Shown piece after piece: positions 22,107-29,704 of a stretch of DNA of 64,000 nucleotides. The notes beneath the pieces are model-generated. The model saw only the letters and a program-made list of their open reading frames with translations. It did not search any database and was not told the DNA's origin. The DNA comes from a virus, in IMG/VR virus record IMGVR_UViG_3300044712_001906, positions 1 through 64,000 of that record; one strand, written 5' to 3'. Positions within the stretch are counted from its first letter, which is position 1. Every line of letters starts with the position of its first letter. The translations under genes and the position numbers were made by a program.

Positions 22107-22676
22107 CTACCCCTCCAAGAGCGGTGCGCGCTCGTGCGAGACAGGCCCCTTGACGAAGAGCGACTGGAAGCGCCTCCGCAGCCGGTACGTCTCGTCGCAG
22201 CGCCCGCGCCGGACGACGAGGAAGGCCTCCGACACCGCCTCATCGGCGAGCTCCGGCCCCCAGCGCGCGATCAGCGTGTAGCTCCCGGGCGGTAGCGGCG
22301 GGAGAGCGCAAAGGAGCTTGCGCTTGCTGCGGTCCGTGCGGCAGTCGTCGCCTGACCCGGGGCGGCACGAGTAGAACCCGCCGCTCGCCGGCCACTCGTT
22401 GCCGTCCGCGTCGACGGCGCGCACCTGGTACGGACCGGTGACGGGCCACGAGCTCAGGAGCTCGAGCGGGACGCCGCCCTCGTCGGGGTACGGGCCGAGC
22501 TGCCCGGCGACGCCGAACACGGCCGGAGGGGACGGCGAGCCCAGACCGAGATCGAACTCGCCGGCGTCGGCGTCAGGCGCCCACGCGGAGGGAGAGCCTA
22601 GGCCGGTGTCGGACGGACCAGCGTCAGCGTCAGGCGCCCACGTCGATGGCGAGCCAAGGCCGAGGTCGCCGGCCAT
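22107..22676 (-). CDS. Tail protein with N-terminal 19-residue repeats
   Basis: The 189 residues begin with two full 19-residue repeats (residues 5 to 23 and 24 to 42, each with GLGSPS and WAPDADAG) and a third partial copy. A beta-rich domain (about 60 to 130, with VTGPYQVRAVDADGNEW) and a C-terminal Arg-rich segment follow. A Cys pair lies in the middle. The repeats suggest a trimeric or elongated linker at the tail tip. It lies between the spike and the PKD fibre gene, with three-base gaps on both sides. Confidence 0.6.
   Translation of the reverse strand: MAGDLGLGSPSTWAPDADAGPSDTGLGSPSAWAPDADAGEFDLGLGSPSPPAVFGVAGQLGPYPDEGGVPLELLSSWPVTGPYQVRAVDADGNEWPASGGFYSCRPGSGDDCRTDRSKRKLLCALPPLPPGSYTLIARWGPELADEAVSEAFLVVRRGRCDETYRLRRRFQSLFVKGPVSHERAPLLEG
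22530..22664 (-). repeat. 57-bp in-frame tandem repeat, two copies and a partial third
   Basis: The repeat encodes the units GLGSPS(T/A)WAPDADAG plus three variable residues, at the N-terminus of the 22107..22676 protein. The 57-base unit keeps the frame, so copy-number change would alter length, not frame. Confidence 0.8.
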
Positions 22677-22679
22677 GGA

Positions 22680-23732
22680 CTAGTACGCCTTCTCGCCGTC
22701 GATGGAGATGCAGAGCCCGCCGCCTGGCGTTGGCGGCGCCCCGGTGATCCGCACGGCCAGGTACGAATTGGCCTCGGCGACGATGGGGTTCGCCGGCACG
22801 GCGCCGTTGACGGTCGGCTTGCCGGAGTCGGACGCCACGCTGATGGTCGCCAGCTTCCGGTTGGCCGCCGTCGCCGCGGCGAAGTCGTTGGTGGCGAATT
22901 CTGCCTGCAGGAGCTGATAGAACTCCACGGTGTACGCGCCACCGCCAGCGCCACCGTCGAGGAAGGCCGCCACGAAGAGGCTGGCCGTGTAGAGCGCCGG
23001 CACGACGCGCACCCAATGGCACTCGCTCCACGCCCCGCCGGTCTGCGGCTCGATGGTGCCCGGCTTCCAGCCGTCGCTGGTCATCGAGCCGTTGCAGACG
23101 GCCTCGATGGTGTACGGCTTTCGGGTCACGGCCCGTGGATTGCCCGCGTCGACCGGTGCGTCGGAGAGCTTCACCGTCCCGCGCGCGACCGTCGTCGCCG
23201 CCGGGACCGACGTCCCAGGATGGACGTGCAGCAAGGTCGACCCGCCACCCACAAGCTCATCGAGCTCCGCGCCGGTGGCGTTCGTGTCGTGGTCCTCGAT
23301 CTTCTGGGCGATGAAGTCGCCCCGCAGATCGTCGACGTGGTCGATGAGCCCGGTGATCGCGTCGATGTAGTCCTTCTCGTGCTCCGATGGCCGCCGGAGC
23401 GCCGCATGCTCTGTCGACACCCGGCAGGCCGTGTAGGCGGACACGGGCGCGAGCTGTCGCGTCGTCTCGCTCTTCACCGCGGCGTTGTCGGTCACGGCGA
23501 GGAAGAGGAGGTACGTGCCGGCGCGGTCGACGTTGAGCAGCTTCGGGTTCTGGAGGGTGCTGTCGTCCAGGGCGGCCGCCGAGCCTGACGGCTTGCCGAT
23601 CAGGTGCCACTTCCAGGACGAGTAGACGCCGGTGCCGCCGGTCGCGGACCCTGCGAGCTGAACCTCGGCGATCGGAAGGTCGCCGAAGACGTAGGAGCTG
23701 CTGGCGCCGGCGTTGGCTACGGGCTTGGCCAT
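22680..23732 (-). CDS. Tail fibre protein with PKD-like domain
   Basis: A 350-residue protein. Residues 1 to 95 form a PKD-like domain (VYSSWKWHLIGKPSGSAAAL, LLNVDRAGTYLLFLAVTDNA), followed by a helical linker with HEKDYIDAITGLIDHVDDLR. Next is a segment typical of tail fibres (TSVPAATTVARGTVKLSDAP) and a C-terminal beta domain. The PKD motif closely parallels the one in the lipoprotein at 16883..18073. PKD domains bind polysaccharide or protein surfaces, so host adsorption is the likely job. Confidence 0.68.
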   Translation of the reverse strand: MAKPVANAGASSSYVFGDLPIAEVQLAGSATGGTGVYSSWKWHLIGKPSGSAAALDDSTLQNPKLLNVDRAGTYLLFLAVTDNAAVKSETTRQLAPVSAYTACRVSTEHAALRRPSEHEKDYIDAITGLIDHVDDLRGDFIAQKIEDHDTNATGAELDELVGGGSTLLHVHPGTSVPAATTVARGTVKLSDAPVDAGNPRAVTRKPYTIEAVCNGSMTSDGWKPGTIEPQTGGAWSECHWVRVVPALYTASLFVAAFLDGGAGGGAYTVEFYQLLQAEFATNDFAAATAANRKLATISVASDSGKPTVNGAVPANPIVAEANSYLAVRITGAPPTPGGGLCISIDGEKAY

Positions 23733-23743
23733 CGTCTACCTCC

Positions 23744-24931
23744 TCATCCGAAGCTGCCGAGGAGCGTCACGAAGAAGCTCTGCTCGGCGAAGGCGCCGCC
23801 GGTGCTCTTGATGTTGACGTCCACGCGCGCGTTCTCCTGGTCGAGGCGCCCGGCGTAGATGTAGCAGGGCAGGTTGTTGCTCAGCGGCGCCTCGTTGGTG
23901 TGGGGCGTGAGCAGGACGCTCTGGATGTCGATGACCGCTCCGACGAGGGGAGCGGCCTGGAGGCGCACCACGCCGGCGGACTGTCTGGTCGCTGTGACGA
24001 CGATCGGGTTGGCGCCGTCGCTCGGCTTCGCCCCGACGCCGACCCACGTGTAGGTCACGTCGCCGTCCCAGTCGACGCGCCCGGCGGCGAGCACGCGGCA
24101 CGAGTCCGTCCGTCCCGCGAGGTCGGCGAGATCGCTCTCGGTGTCGTCGATGGCCTCCTCGAGCTGGACGAGCCCGCCGCGACCAGTCGATGGCGCCGCA
24201 GTCAGCGGGTAGTTCCCGAGCTTGTCGTTCATGCGCGTCACGACGTAGACGAGCATGGACAGCACCTCGGACAGCGAGGTGACCGGGCTGTTGCCGAGGC
24301 CGAGGTTGAAGAGCTGCGAGATGCGACCCCATTCGTGGTAGGCGCCTCCGACGAGCGGGGTCTCGAGGTCGTAGCTGTCGGGGTCCCACGCGTGCTTGGG
24401 ATCGATGAGGGGCAGCCCGCCGCTCCAGTCGACGACGCGGGCGAACTTGAACCACCCCGGATCCGCGTCCGGCACGTCGACGCCGACCTCGAACGCCACG
24501 CGCTCGACGAGCTTGGTCGACGGCGTGATCGATGCCTCGACGCCTCCGCCGACGTCCCACTGCCTGCGCGTCTCGACGTCGGAGGCCACCTGGATGCGCC
24601 GCGCCCAGAGCCACGGCGTGCCAGATCCGGCGACGTAGGCGGAAAGGTCGACGACTGAGGTCTGGCTCGGCAGCGTCGGATCGTGCCGGATGACGCGCCC
24701 GTCGGCGAGCTTGCCCTCGGTGCCGGCGGCGACGCCGCGCCAGAGTAGGCACTCGCCGATGCCGACCGCGGCCGGGTTGGCGGTGTCGAAGGCGATGGAG
24801 CTCAGGGTGCCCGACGCGAAGCCCACGATGCCGCCCAGCGCTCGGGCCATGTACTCGCCAACGAGCGTCTGCATGCGGGCGATGTCGACGAGGTCGAACC
24901 GCTCGTCGTCGAGTAGCTGGATCTCGTCCAT
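23744..24931 (-). CDS. Baseplate-associated tail protein (395 aa)
   Basis: The ATG at 24931 overlaps the stop of the baseplate J gene by one base (TGATG), which sets the start; the much longer frame upstream is a shadow. The protein has a helical N-terminus (FDLVDIARMQTLVGEYMARA), a beta-rich middle with repeated Trp, and a C-terminal jelly-roll-like end. It has no strong family match. The place directly after gpJ points to a tail-fibre attachment or gpI-like baseplate-wedge role. Confidence 0.6.
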   Translation of the reverse strand: MDEIQLLDDERFDLVDIARMQTLVGEYMARALGGIVGFASGTLSSIAFDTANPAAVGIGECLLWRGVAAGTEGKLADGRVIRHDPTLPSQTSVVDLSAYVAGSGTPWLWARRIQVASDVETRRQWDVGGGVEASITPSTKLVERVAFEVGVDVPDADPGWFKFARVVDWSGGLPLIDPKHAWDPDSYDLETPLVGGAYHEWGRISQLFNLGLGNSPVTSLSEVLSMLVYVVTRMNDKLGNYPLTAAPSTGRGGLVQLEEAIDDTESDLADLAGRTDSCRVLAAGRVDWDGDVTYTWVGVGAKPSDGANPIVVTATRQSAGVVRLQAAPLVGAVIDIQSVLLTPHTNEAPLSNNLPCYIYAGRLDQENARVDVNIKSTGGAFAEQSFFVTLLGSFG

Positions 24932-26325
24932 CAGACCACCTCGGCCAGTTCGGAGCGGGTGCGGAGCGCCGTGCGAGCGTCGACGGGGTACACGTCGCCC
25001 GAGGGCGTCTGGAAGACGTAGTTGTAGACGCCGGGGACGCGCATGAGCGCCCGCCCCAGGTGGGTCAGCAGCAGGGGCGCTCCCGGGGAGAGCCCCTGCA
25101 TGAAGGCGATGATCTCGTCGCGCACGGCGATACGCAGCGCGGCTAGGTCGTTGGTGCCGGCCTGGGCGATGATCGCCACGCGGATGGGGGTCCACTGCAC
25201 TCGCGGCGGCACCACGCGGAGACGGCACCCTGAGGACCGGTAGCCCGGGAGATCGAACGAGCTGGACGCGTGGCCCTCGATAATGGCCTGGAGCTCCCGG
25301 ATGATCCCCGTGTAGACCTTGTACCCGCGGATGCGCCACTGGTCGCCGGCGGCGAACGGGTTGAGCGCCGACCGGAGGTAGAACTGGCCGCGCTCCTCGA
25401 TCACCGTCCACGGGAGGTCGGCGTCGGGGCCGTACAGGAGCGACGCCCAGCCGCCGCCAGAGTCGCGCTCGACGATGAACGGCAGGCCCACCATGGGCGA
25501 CTCACACCACAGGAGCGACTGCCCGTTGGTCGGGATGGTCCCGCTCGAGGTGGCGCCGTTCGCCACGTCGGCCGTCAGGCCGGTGCCGTCGTCGACGACG
25601 AGCTCCGCGTAGGACGGCCGCTCGGGGTCCTCGAAGATGGAGACGTGCCGCAGGCGCCGACCGTCCGCGGCCTGATGGGACCGCGCCAGGAAGGCCACGG
25701 ATGCGGGCATGACGCCCGCCAGCCCGGCAAGGAAGTCCTGGACGCGGCGCCCGAGCTCGTCGTCGCTCTCGCGGTCGACGCCGCCCGTGATGGGGCCCGT
25801 GTTCGAGCAGGCAACGATGGCGCTCGGGACGGACAGCGGCAGGGTGACCGTGTTGGAGGACGCGTTGCCGGCGCTCCCTCGAGTCGCGCACGCGACGGGG
25901 ACGGCGGTCGCGGTCGTGAAGCCGTCGAGGATCGTGACGTCCGCGGTCTGGATGTAGACGAGCGACGGGTCATCACGGTGGCCGTAGACGGAGCCGGCCG
26001 GGACGACGAGGTTGCCCGAGGTCGTCAGCCGCTCCACCTGGAAGTCGCTGCCGGTCGCGGCCGACGCTCCGAGCCGCTTGCCGAAGCCCTTCGGCAGGTC
26101 GGTCAGGCGATCATCGAGGTCGGCCGACTTGCCGCGGAGGAAGAAGGCGTCCCGGATGGCCTTGAGGCGGAACTCGATCGCCTCGAAGTCCTCGGCGACC
26201 GAGCGCAGGATCGTCCGCGTGACTCCGCCCGGGGTGATGTCCGTGAGCCGTGGCTTCGCGCGCGCCACGGTGCGGGCCACAAGCCCGCGCTCGATCTCGT
26301 CGCGCACCCGTGGCTGATACGGCAC
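24931..26325 (-). CDS. Baseplate J-like wedge protein
   Basis: A 464-residue protein of the baseplate J/gp47 family. The N-terminal helices (GGVTRTILRSVAEDFEAIEF), the central core with VPVACATRGSAGNASSNTV and GPITGGVDRESDDELGRRVQ, and the C-terminal ELQAIIEGH... to RALMRVPGVYNYVF all fit gpJ. It forms the wedge of the contractile baseplate together with gp25- and gpI-like proteins. The start is a GTG preceded by GGGGTGA. A CTTAACGCC motif lies 48 bases upstream and may be its late promoter. Confidence 0.85.
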   Translation of the reverse strand: MPYQPRVRDEIERGLVARTVARAKPRLTDITPGGVTRTILRSVAEDFEAIEFRLKAIRDAFFLRGKSADLDDRLTDLPKGFGKRLGASAATGSDFQVERLTTSGNLVVPAGSVYGHRDDPSLVYIQTADVTILDGFTTATAVPVACATRGSAGNASSNTVTLPLSVPSAIVACSNTGPITGGVDRESDDELGRRVQDFLAGLAGVMPASVAFLARSHQAADGRRLRHVSIFEDPERPSYAELVVDDGTGLTADVANGATSSGTIPTNGQSLLWCESPMVGLPFIVERDSGGGWASLLYGPDADLPWTVIEERGQFYLRSALNPFAAGDQWRIRGYKVYTGIIRELQAIIEGHASSSFDLPGYRSSGCRLRVVPPRVQWTPIRVAIIAQAGTNDLAALRIAVRDEIIAFMQGLSPGAPLLLTHLGRALMRVPGVYNYVFQTPSGDVYPVDARTALRTRSELAEVV

Positions 26326-26328
26326 CGG

Positions 26329-26706
26329 TCACCCCGCCAGGTCTGCATGCCGAGCGTGGGGGCGTTCCGCGGAGGCGTTAAGGCGGGCGTTAGCGTCGCA
26401 CGTGGGCGGAATCCTGTACTTTGCTCGAACGACCTTCCGACTGGACGCATGGAGATTCGCTGCTCCGGTGCGGTCGGCGGGTGTGTCGGGCAAGCGTCCA
26501 TGGTCGTCCAGTACGGCCAGGCGTCCGGGTGGCGTCCAGGGTGCCCCGACGGTCGTGGCGAGCACGTAGCCGGTCCCATCGGCGACCTCACACGGGACTC
26601 CGGCGCCTGTCGACGCCGCGACCACGGGAAGGCCCCTTCCATGCGTCGGAGGATCTGGAGCCCATCCCGTTAGCGTCCGGAGCAGGATGGCGACCACCCG
26701 TCCCAT
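26329..26706 (-). CDS. Hypothetical protein upstream of baseplate J (125 aa)
   Basis: The ATG has GGAGGTGGAGC immediately upstream and the stop is three bases before the baseplate J start, which supports a real gene. The first half (ATTVGAPWTPPGRLAVLDDH) is plausible protein. The second half overlaps the late-promoter-like motif and has weak coding character. Function unknown; it could be a remnant. Confidence 0.4.
   Translation of the reverse strand: MGRVVAILLRTLTGWAPDPPTHGRGLPVVAASTGAGVPCEVADGTGYVLATTVGAPWTPPGRLAVLDDHGRLPDTPADRTGAANLHASSRKVVRAKYRIPPTCDANARLNASAERPHARHADLAG
26358..26391 (-). promoter_or_regulatory. Late-promoter-like motif, copy 3, upstream of baseplate J
   Basis: On the minus strand CTTAACGCC (26382..26374) is followed by seven bases, an A, four bases and CCCC (26361..26358). 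The same two-block pattern occurs before the portal and before the head protease genes. Here a second TAACGCC half-site lies 11 bases away (26391..26385). It sits between a plus-strand cassette and the baseplate genes. Confidence 0.5.
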
Positions 26707-26777
26707 GCTCCACCTCCACCACGAAGCTACCGCCGGGGGGGGGAGGTGGGGGCAACAGTCCGTGGCGGTGACTTACC

Positions 26778-26806
26778 TTGCCGCCCGATCGAGCCGAGGC
26801 TACCTT
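26778..26806 (+). promoter_or_regulatory. Candidate promoter of the PIN-nuclease cassette
   Basis: TTGCCG (26778..26783) and TACCTT (26801..26806) are 17 bases apart, 20 bases before the GTG at 26827. A GGGAGGCG ribosome binding site lies between. This would make the plus-strand cassette independent of the late operon running on the other strand. Confidence 0.5.
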
Positions 26807-26826
26807 GGCCTCGGGAGGCGTACCGC

Positions 26827-27624
26827 GTGACCCAACCCATCGCGAACGTTGGACTGGCCCAGGAGGCTCCCGCCACGCCTCGACGCGTTGCCGACCTGAT
26901 CGAAGCCCTGTCGTCGGCCTCGGCGGCGGCGGCGTCTTCTCCGCTAGGCGAGGACCTCACAGTGACAGTGTCGAACCGCAAGGTCAGGGTCGAGTTGCAT
27001 GCATGGTCCGAGGAGGCTGGACAGTCGTTGGCCATCGTCAACGGCCTCATGCGCGACCCGGTCGCCACGGCCGAGCGTATGCCCTATGGCGTCGTGGGCC
27101 GCGTGGCGAAGGCCCTCCGTCGTCACCTCGAAGAGGCTCTACCCGCGGGCGAGCTTCGGCTCGTCGGGTCCGATGAAGGTGACCGCGTCATCTCGCTGCC
27201 TATTATCGAGGCGTTGCGAGGCTTCGAGAGGCTGCACGACCAACGCACCGTGCTGCGAGGGAGCACGGTCCTGCTCACGCCCGTGTTGCGCGTCGGGCGG
27301 AGCCCTTCCGGCTCAGCGCGCTGGGCGGCGCGCGTGAGGGTCTACGGCAAGCTCGCGGAGCTCCCATTGCTCGATGCAGCTGCGGCCAGGGCAATCCGTG
27401 CGCTCGAACGCAAGACCGATGTCGAGGCGTGCGTCCATGCGGTATGGACGCGCTACGGTGACGGAGGCTGGGAGCTCGACGCGCGCGCCTCGCAGATCGT
27501 CGAGGTCCGGGAGTCGGGCTATCGTCCGCTTGCGCCAGGCGAGTGGAGCACGTTGCCTTCGTCCATGTCGGCCTCGCGGGTCGGCGCCCTGCTGAACGAG
27601 GAGGCTGACGAGTGGGCCGAGTAG
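26827..27624 (+). CDS. Unknown protein paired with a PIN nuclease (265 aa)
   Basis: The start GTG 26827 follows GGGAGGCG at good spacing. The 265-residue product begins VTQPIANVGLAQEAPATPRR and has alternating strands and helices (VSNRKVRVELHAWSEEAGQS, LVGSDEGDRVISLPIIEALR, TVLLTPVLRVGRSPSG). No named domain is recognised. It overlaps the PIN gene by 13 bases, so the pair is co-translated. It could be the antitoxin or a partner with its own activity, but it is much larger than usual VapB antitoxins. It is one of only two plus-strand genes within the 44-kb minus-strand late region. Confidence 0.6.
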   Translation: MTQPIANVGLAQEAPATPRRVADLIEALSSASAAAASSPLGEDLTVTVSNRKVRVELHAWSEEAGQSLAIVNGLMRDPVATAERMPYGVVGRVAKALRRHLEEALPAGELRLVGSDEGDRVISLPIIEALRGFERLHDQRTVLRGSTVLLTPVLRVGRSPSGSARWAARVRVYGKLAELPLLDAAAARAIRALERKTDVEACVHAVWTRYGDGGWELDARASQIVEVRESGYRPLAPGEWSTLPSSMSASRVGALLNEEADEWAE

Positions 27625-28160
27625 CCGTCGACACGAACGTCCTCATCGCATCCTTGCCAACGGTTGCCGACACGGCAGATCCCCGCTTCGCGCAGACCCG
27701 CGCTGCACAGCACCTCATGGACGAAGGTCAGGAGATCGTCGTGCCTGCGCCAGCGTGGTTCGAGATGCTGCGCAAGTGCACGAACCAGGAAGCCCAAGCC
27801 CTGGCGCCGCTTGCACAGAGGCTACGGATCGAGGCGGTCGACGCCGCCGCCGCCGAGCGCGCCGGCGAACTGGTCCGGGCGGCCGTGAAGACACCTCTCT
27901 GCGACGCCTGCTTGAACGAGATGCCGCCAGGTCTGTGCAACAAGTGCGGGGCAGCGCGTCCCAAGTCTGCGCTTCTGCTCGACGCGCTCATTGTGGCTGT
28001 GGCGGAGGTCCAGGGATGCTCGGCCTTCTACACGTTCGACGAGACCCTGGTGCGCGTCCTATCGCCGCTCGCGCGTGTTGCACTGCGAGTACCGAGGCCT
28101 CCTCCGCAAGGCGTGCTGCCGTTGGCTCCTCCGCGACGCGCGGCGGATGAAGCGCCGTAG
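27612..28160 (+). CDS. PIN-domain nuclease with inserted zinc knuckle
   Basis: The 182 residues carry the PIN acidic set: D7 in VDTNVLI, E51 in WFEML, D124 in LLLDALI and D143 in TFDETL, consistent with VapC-like RNases that cut tRNA or rRNA. Unlike standard members, a C97-x-x-C100...C109-x-x-C112 knuckle (CDACLNEMPPGLCNKC) is inserted before the third acidic residue. A Pro-rich tail (PRPPPQGVLPLAPP) follows the domain. The GTG start lies inside the preceding gene. The stop is only 11 bases from the convergent tail gene. Confidence 0.8.
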   Translation: MGRVAVDTNVLIASLPTVADTADPRFAQTRAAQHLMDEGQEIVVPAPAWFEMLRKCTNQEAQALAPLAQRLRIEAVDAAAAERAGELVRAAVKTPLCDACLNEMPPGLCNKCGAARPKSALLLDALIVAVAEVQGCSAFYTFDETLVRVLSPLARVALRVPRPPPQGVLPLAPPRRAADEAP

Positions 28161-28171
28161 AGCCTCGCGGA

Positions 28172-29695
28172 CTACCCCACGAACGGCACAAGCACCTGCA
28201 CCGAACCGCCGACAACCTCGACCTCGGCGTCTACCTCGAGCCGCTCCCCGTCCTCGACCACGCGCACGCCGCGCACGGCGACCACCCGGGGATCCGCTCC
28301 GAGCTGCGAGCTCGCGTGCGAAGCGACGAACCCGGCCTCCGTGGCATCGCCCGACTCTCCGACCAGGCGCGGGAGCCCGTAGTCCGACCAGACCGATTCG
28401 CCCTGCACCGTTCCGAGGCGAAGCTGGAAGGCCTGCTTGACGTTGTCCGGCCCCGAGACCGTTACGACGTCCGTGTCACCGAGCGCGACGAGGTCGCCGT
28501 CGACGAGGAACAGGTCCGAGCCGTAGGGGTCGCCGTCGAAGGTCGAGGCCGACGACGGAACGCCCGTGACCGGTACCTGGACGACGTCGCCGGGCTCGAG
28601 GGGGCTGCCGTCCGCCTTGCGGTCGGGCGCGGCCATCCCTGACGCCGTAGCGATCTCGACCCAGCGCGCGCGGTCGCCGAGCACGCGCCAGGCGATGTCG
28701 GTGAGGCTCTCGTTCGGGCGGATCGTGTAGGGCGCCGTGTCGACCTGCCCACCGGTGGGCGCGGTCATGGACGCGGCCCCTGGCGTGTCGTCGTCGACGC
28801 CACCGGCCACGCCATACCCGAACGATCCCAGGGCCTCGGCGACCGTCCGGCGGATCTCCGCGAGGCCCTCTAGGATGGAGTCGCGCGTGGGTCGTGCGTC
28901 CTCGGCGTTGTCGAGGCCGAGCGCGTCCCACGTGTCGAACACGGCCGTCGTGGCAGCCTCGGTCGCCTGGTAGACGTCCGCGAGGAGCTTCCCCGGGAAG
29001 GCCTTCAGGTCATCGACCTGTCCCGCCACTGCCTGCGCTTCCATGGCGATGCGCCCGACCGCTTGCACCGGCCCTCGCAGGTCGTCGAGGGTGCGGTTGA
29101 TGTTGGCGAGCTCCTCCTCGGCGCGCGCGACGTAGCCCGCGACAGCGTCCACCGCCTCGGTCGCGGACCGCGCCCAGCCAGAGATCGTGTCGAGGATGCC
29201 GCCCTTGCCGGCCTTCGCCTCGCCCATGCAGAGGAGCTCGAGGCTCCACGAGTACATGACGTTCGCCGAGGTCGTGTCCCTCTCGAGGGAGATCGTCGCG
29301 GGGTCGACGTCCCACGCCATGCCGTCGTCGATGGCGCGCAGCACGAGCCGCGGCTCGGGGCTGCCCGCCGCTTCGGCGGCGGCCGCGTCCTCCTCGAACT
29401 TCCGGAGGAAGGCCTTGAACTCCCGCGCGAGCTCGGGGCCGCCGGCGAACTTCCTGGTACCGGAGCGGTCTGACCCGAGGCGGTGCGCCCACCCCGAGAG
29501 GCCCCGGAACGAGACGCGCTCCTCGCGGAGCCCGGAGTGTTCCTTGACGGGGCGCTCACCCAGCGTCCACGAGACCTGCGAGGCGGACTGGTGCTGGATG
29601 GACGCGTTGGCCGTCGGCGGGAAGGCGATGGAGCGCGACAGGGCGCCTCGGCCATCGTAGACCTCGAGGAGGTATCGGATCTTCGCGCTGGCCAT
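28172..29695 (-). CDS. Tail/baseplate protein: LysM plus gp25-like fusion
   Basis: A 507-residue protein in three parts. Residues 1 to 160 form a beta-rich tail-protein domain (NASIQHQSASQVSWTLGERP). Residues about 170 to 300 are helical and probably coiled. A LysM domain at about 322 to 376 (YTIRPNESLTDIAWRVLGDR) joins to a gp25-like lysozyme-fold baseplate domain at about 405 to 505 (VSGPDNVKQAFQLRLGTVQG, LRLGTVQGESVW). LysM-containing proteins usually bridge tube and hub, and gp25 nucleates the sheath. In many phages these are separate genes; here they are joined. It lies between the fibre gene and the PIN cassette. Confidence 0.72.
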   Translation of the reverse strand: MASAKIRYLLEVYDGRGALSRSIAFPPTANASIQHQSASQVSWTLGERPVKEHSGLREERVSFRGLSGWAHRLGSDRSGTRKFAGGPELAREFKAFLRKFEEDAAAAEAAGSPEPRLVLRAIDDGMAWDVDPATISLERDTTSANVMYSWSLELLCMGEAKAGKGGILDTISGWARSATEAVDAVAGYVARAEEELANINRTLDDLRGPVQAVGRIAMEAQAVAGQVDDLKAFPGKLLADVYQATEAATTAVFDTWDALGLDNAEDARPTRDSILEGLAEIRRTVAEALGSFGYGVAGGVDDDTPGAASMTAPTGGQVDTAPYTIRPNESLTDIAWRVLGDRARWVEIATASGMAAPDRKADGSPLEPGDVVQVPVTGVPSSASTFDGDPYGSDLFLVDGDLVALGDTDVVTVSGPDNVKQAFQLRLGTVQGESVWSDYGLPRLVGESGDATEAGFVASHASSQLGADPRVVAVRGVRVVEDGERLEVDAEVEVVGGSVQVLVPFVG

Positions 29696-29704
29696 CGTTC
29701 CCTC

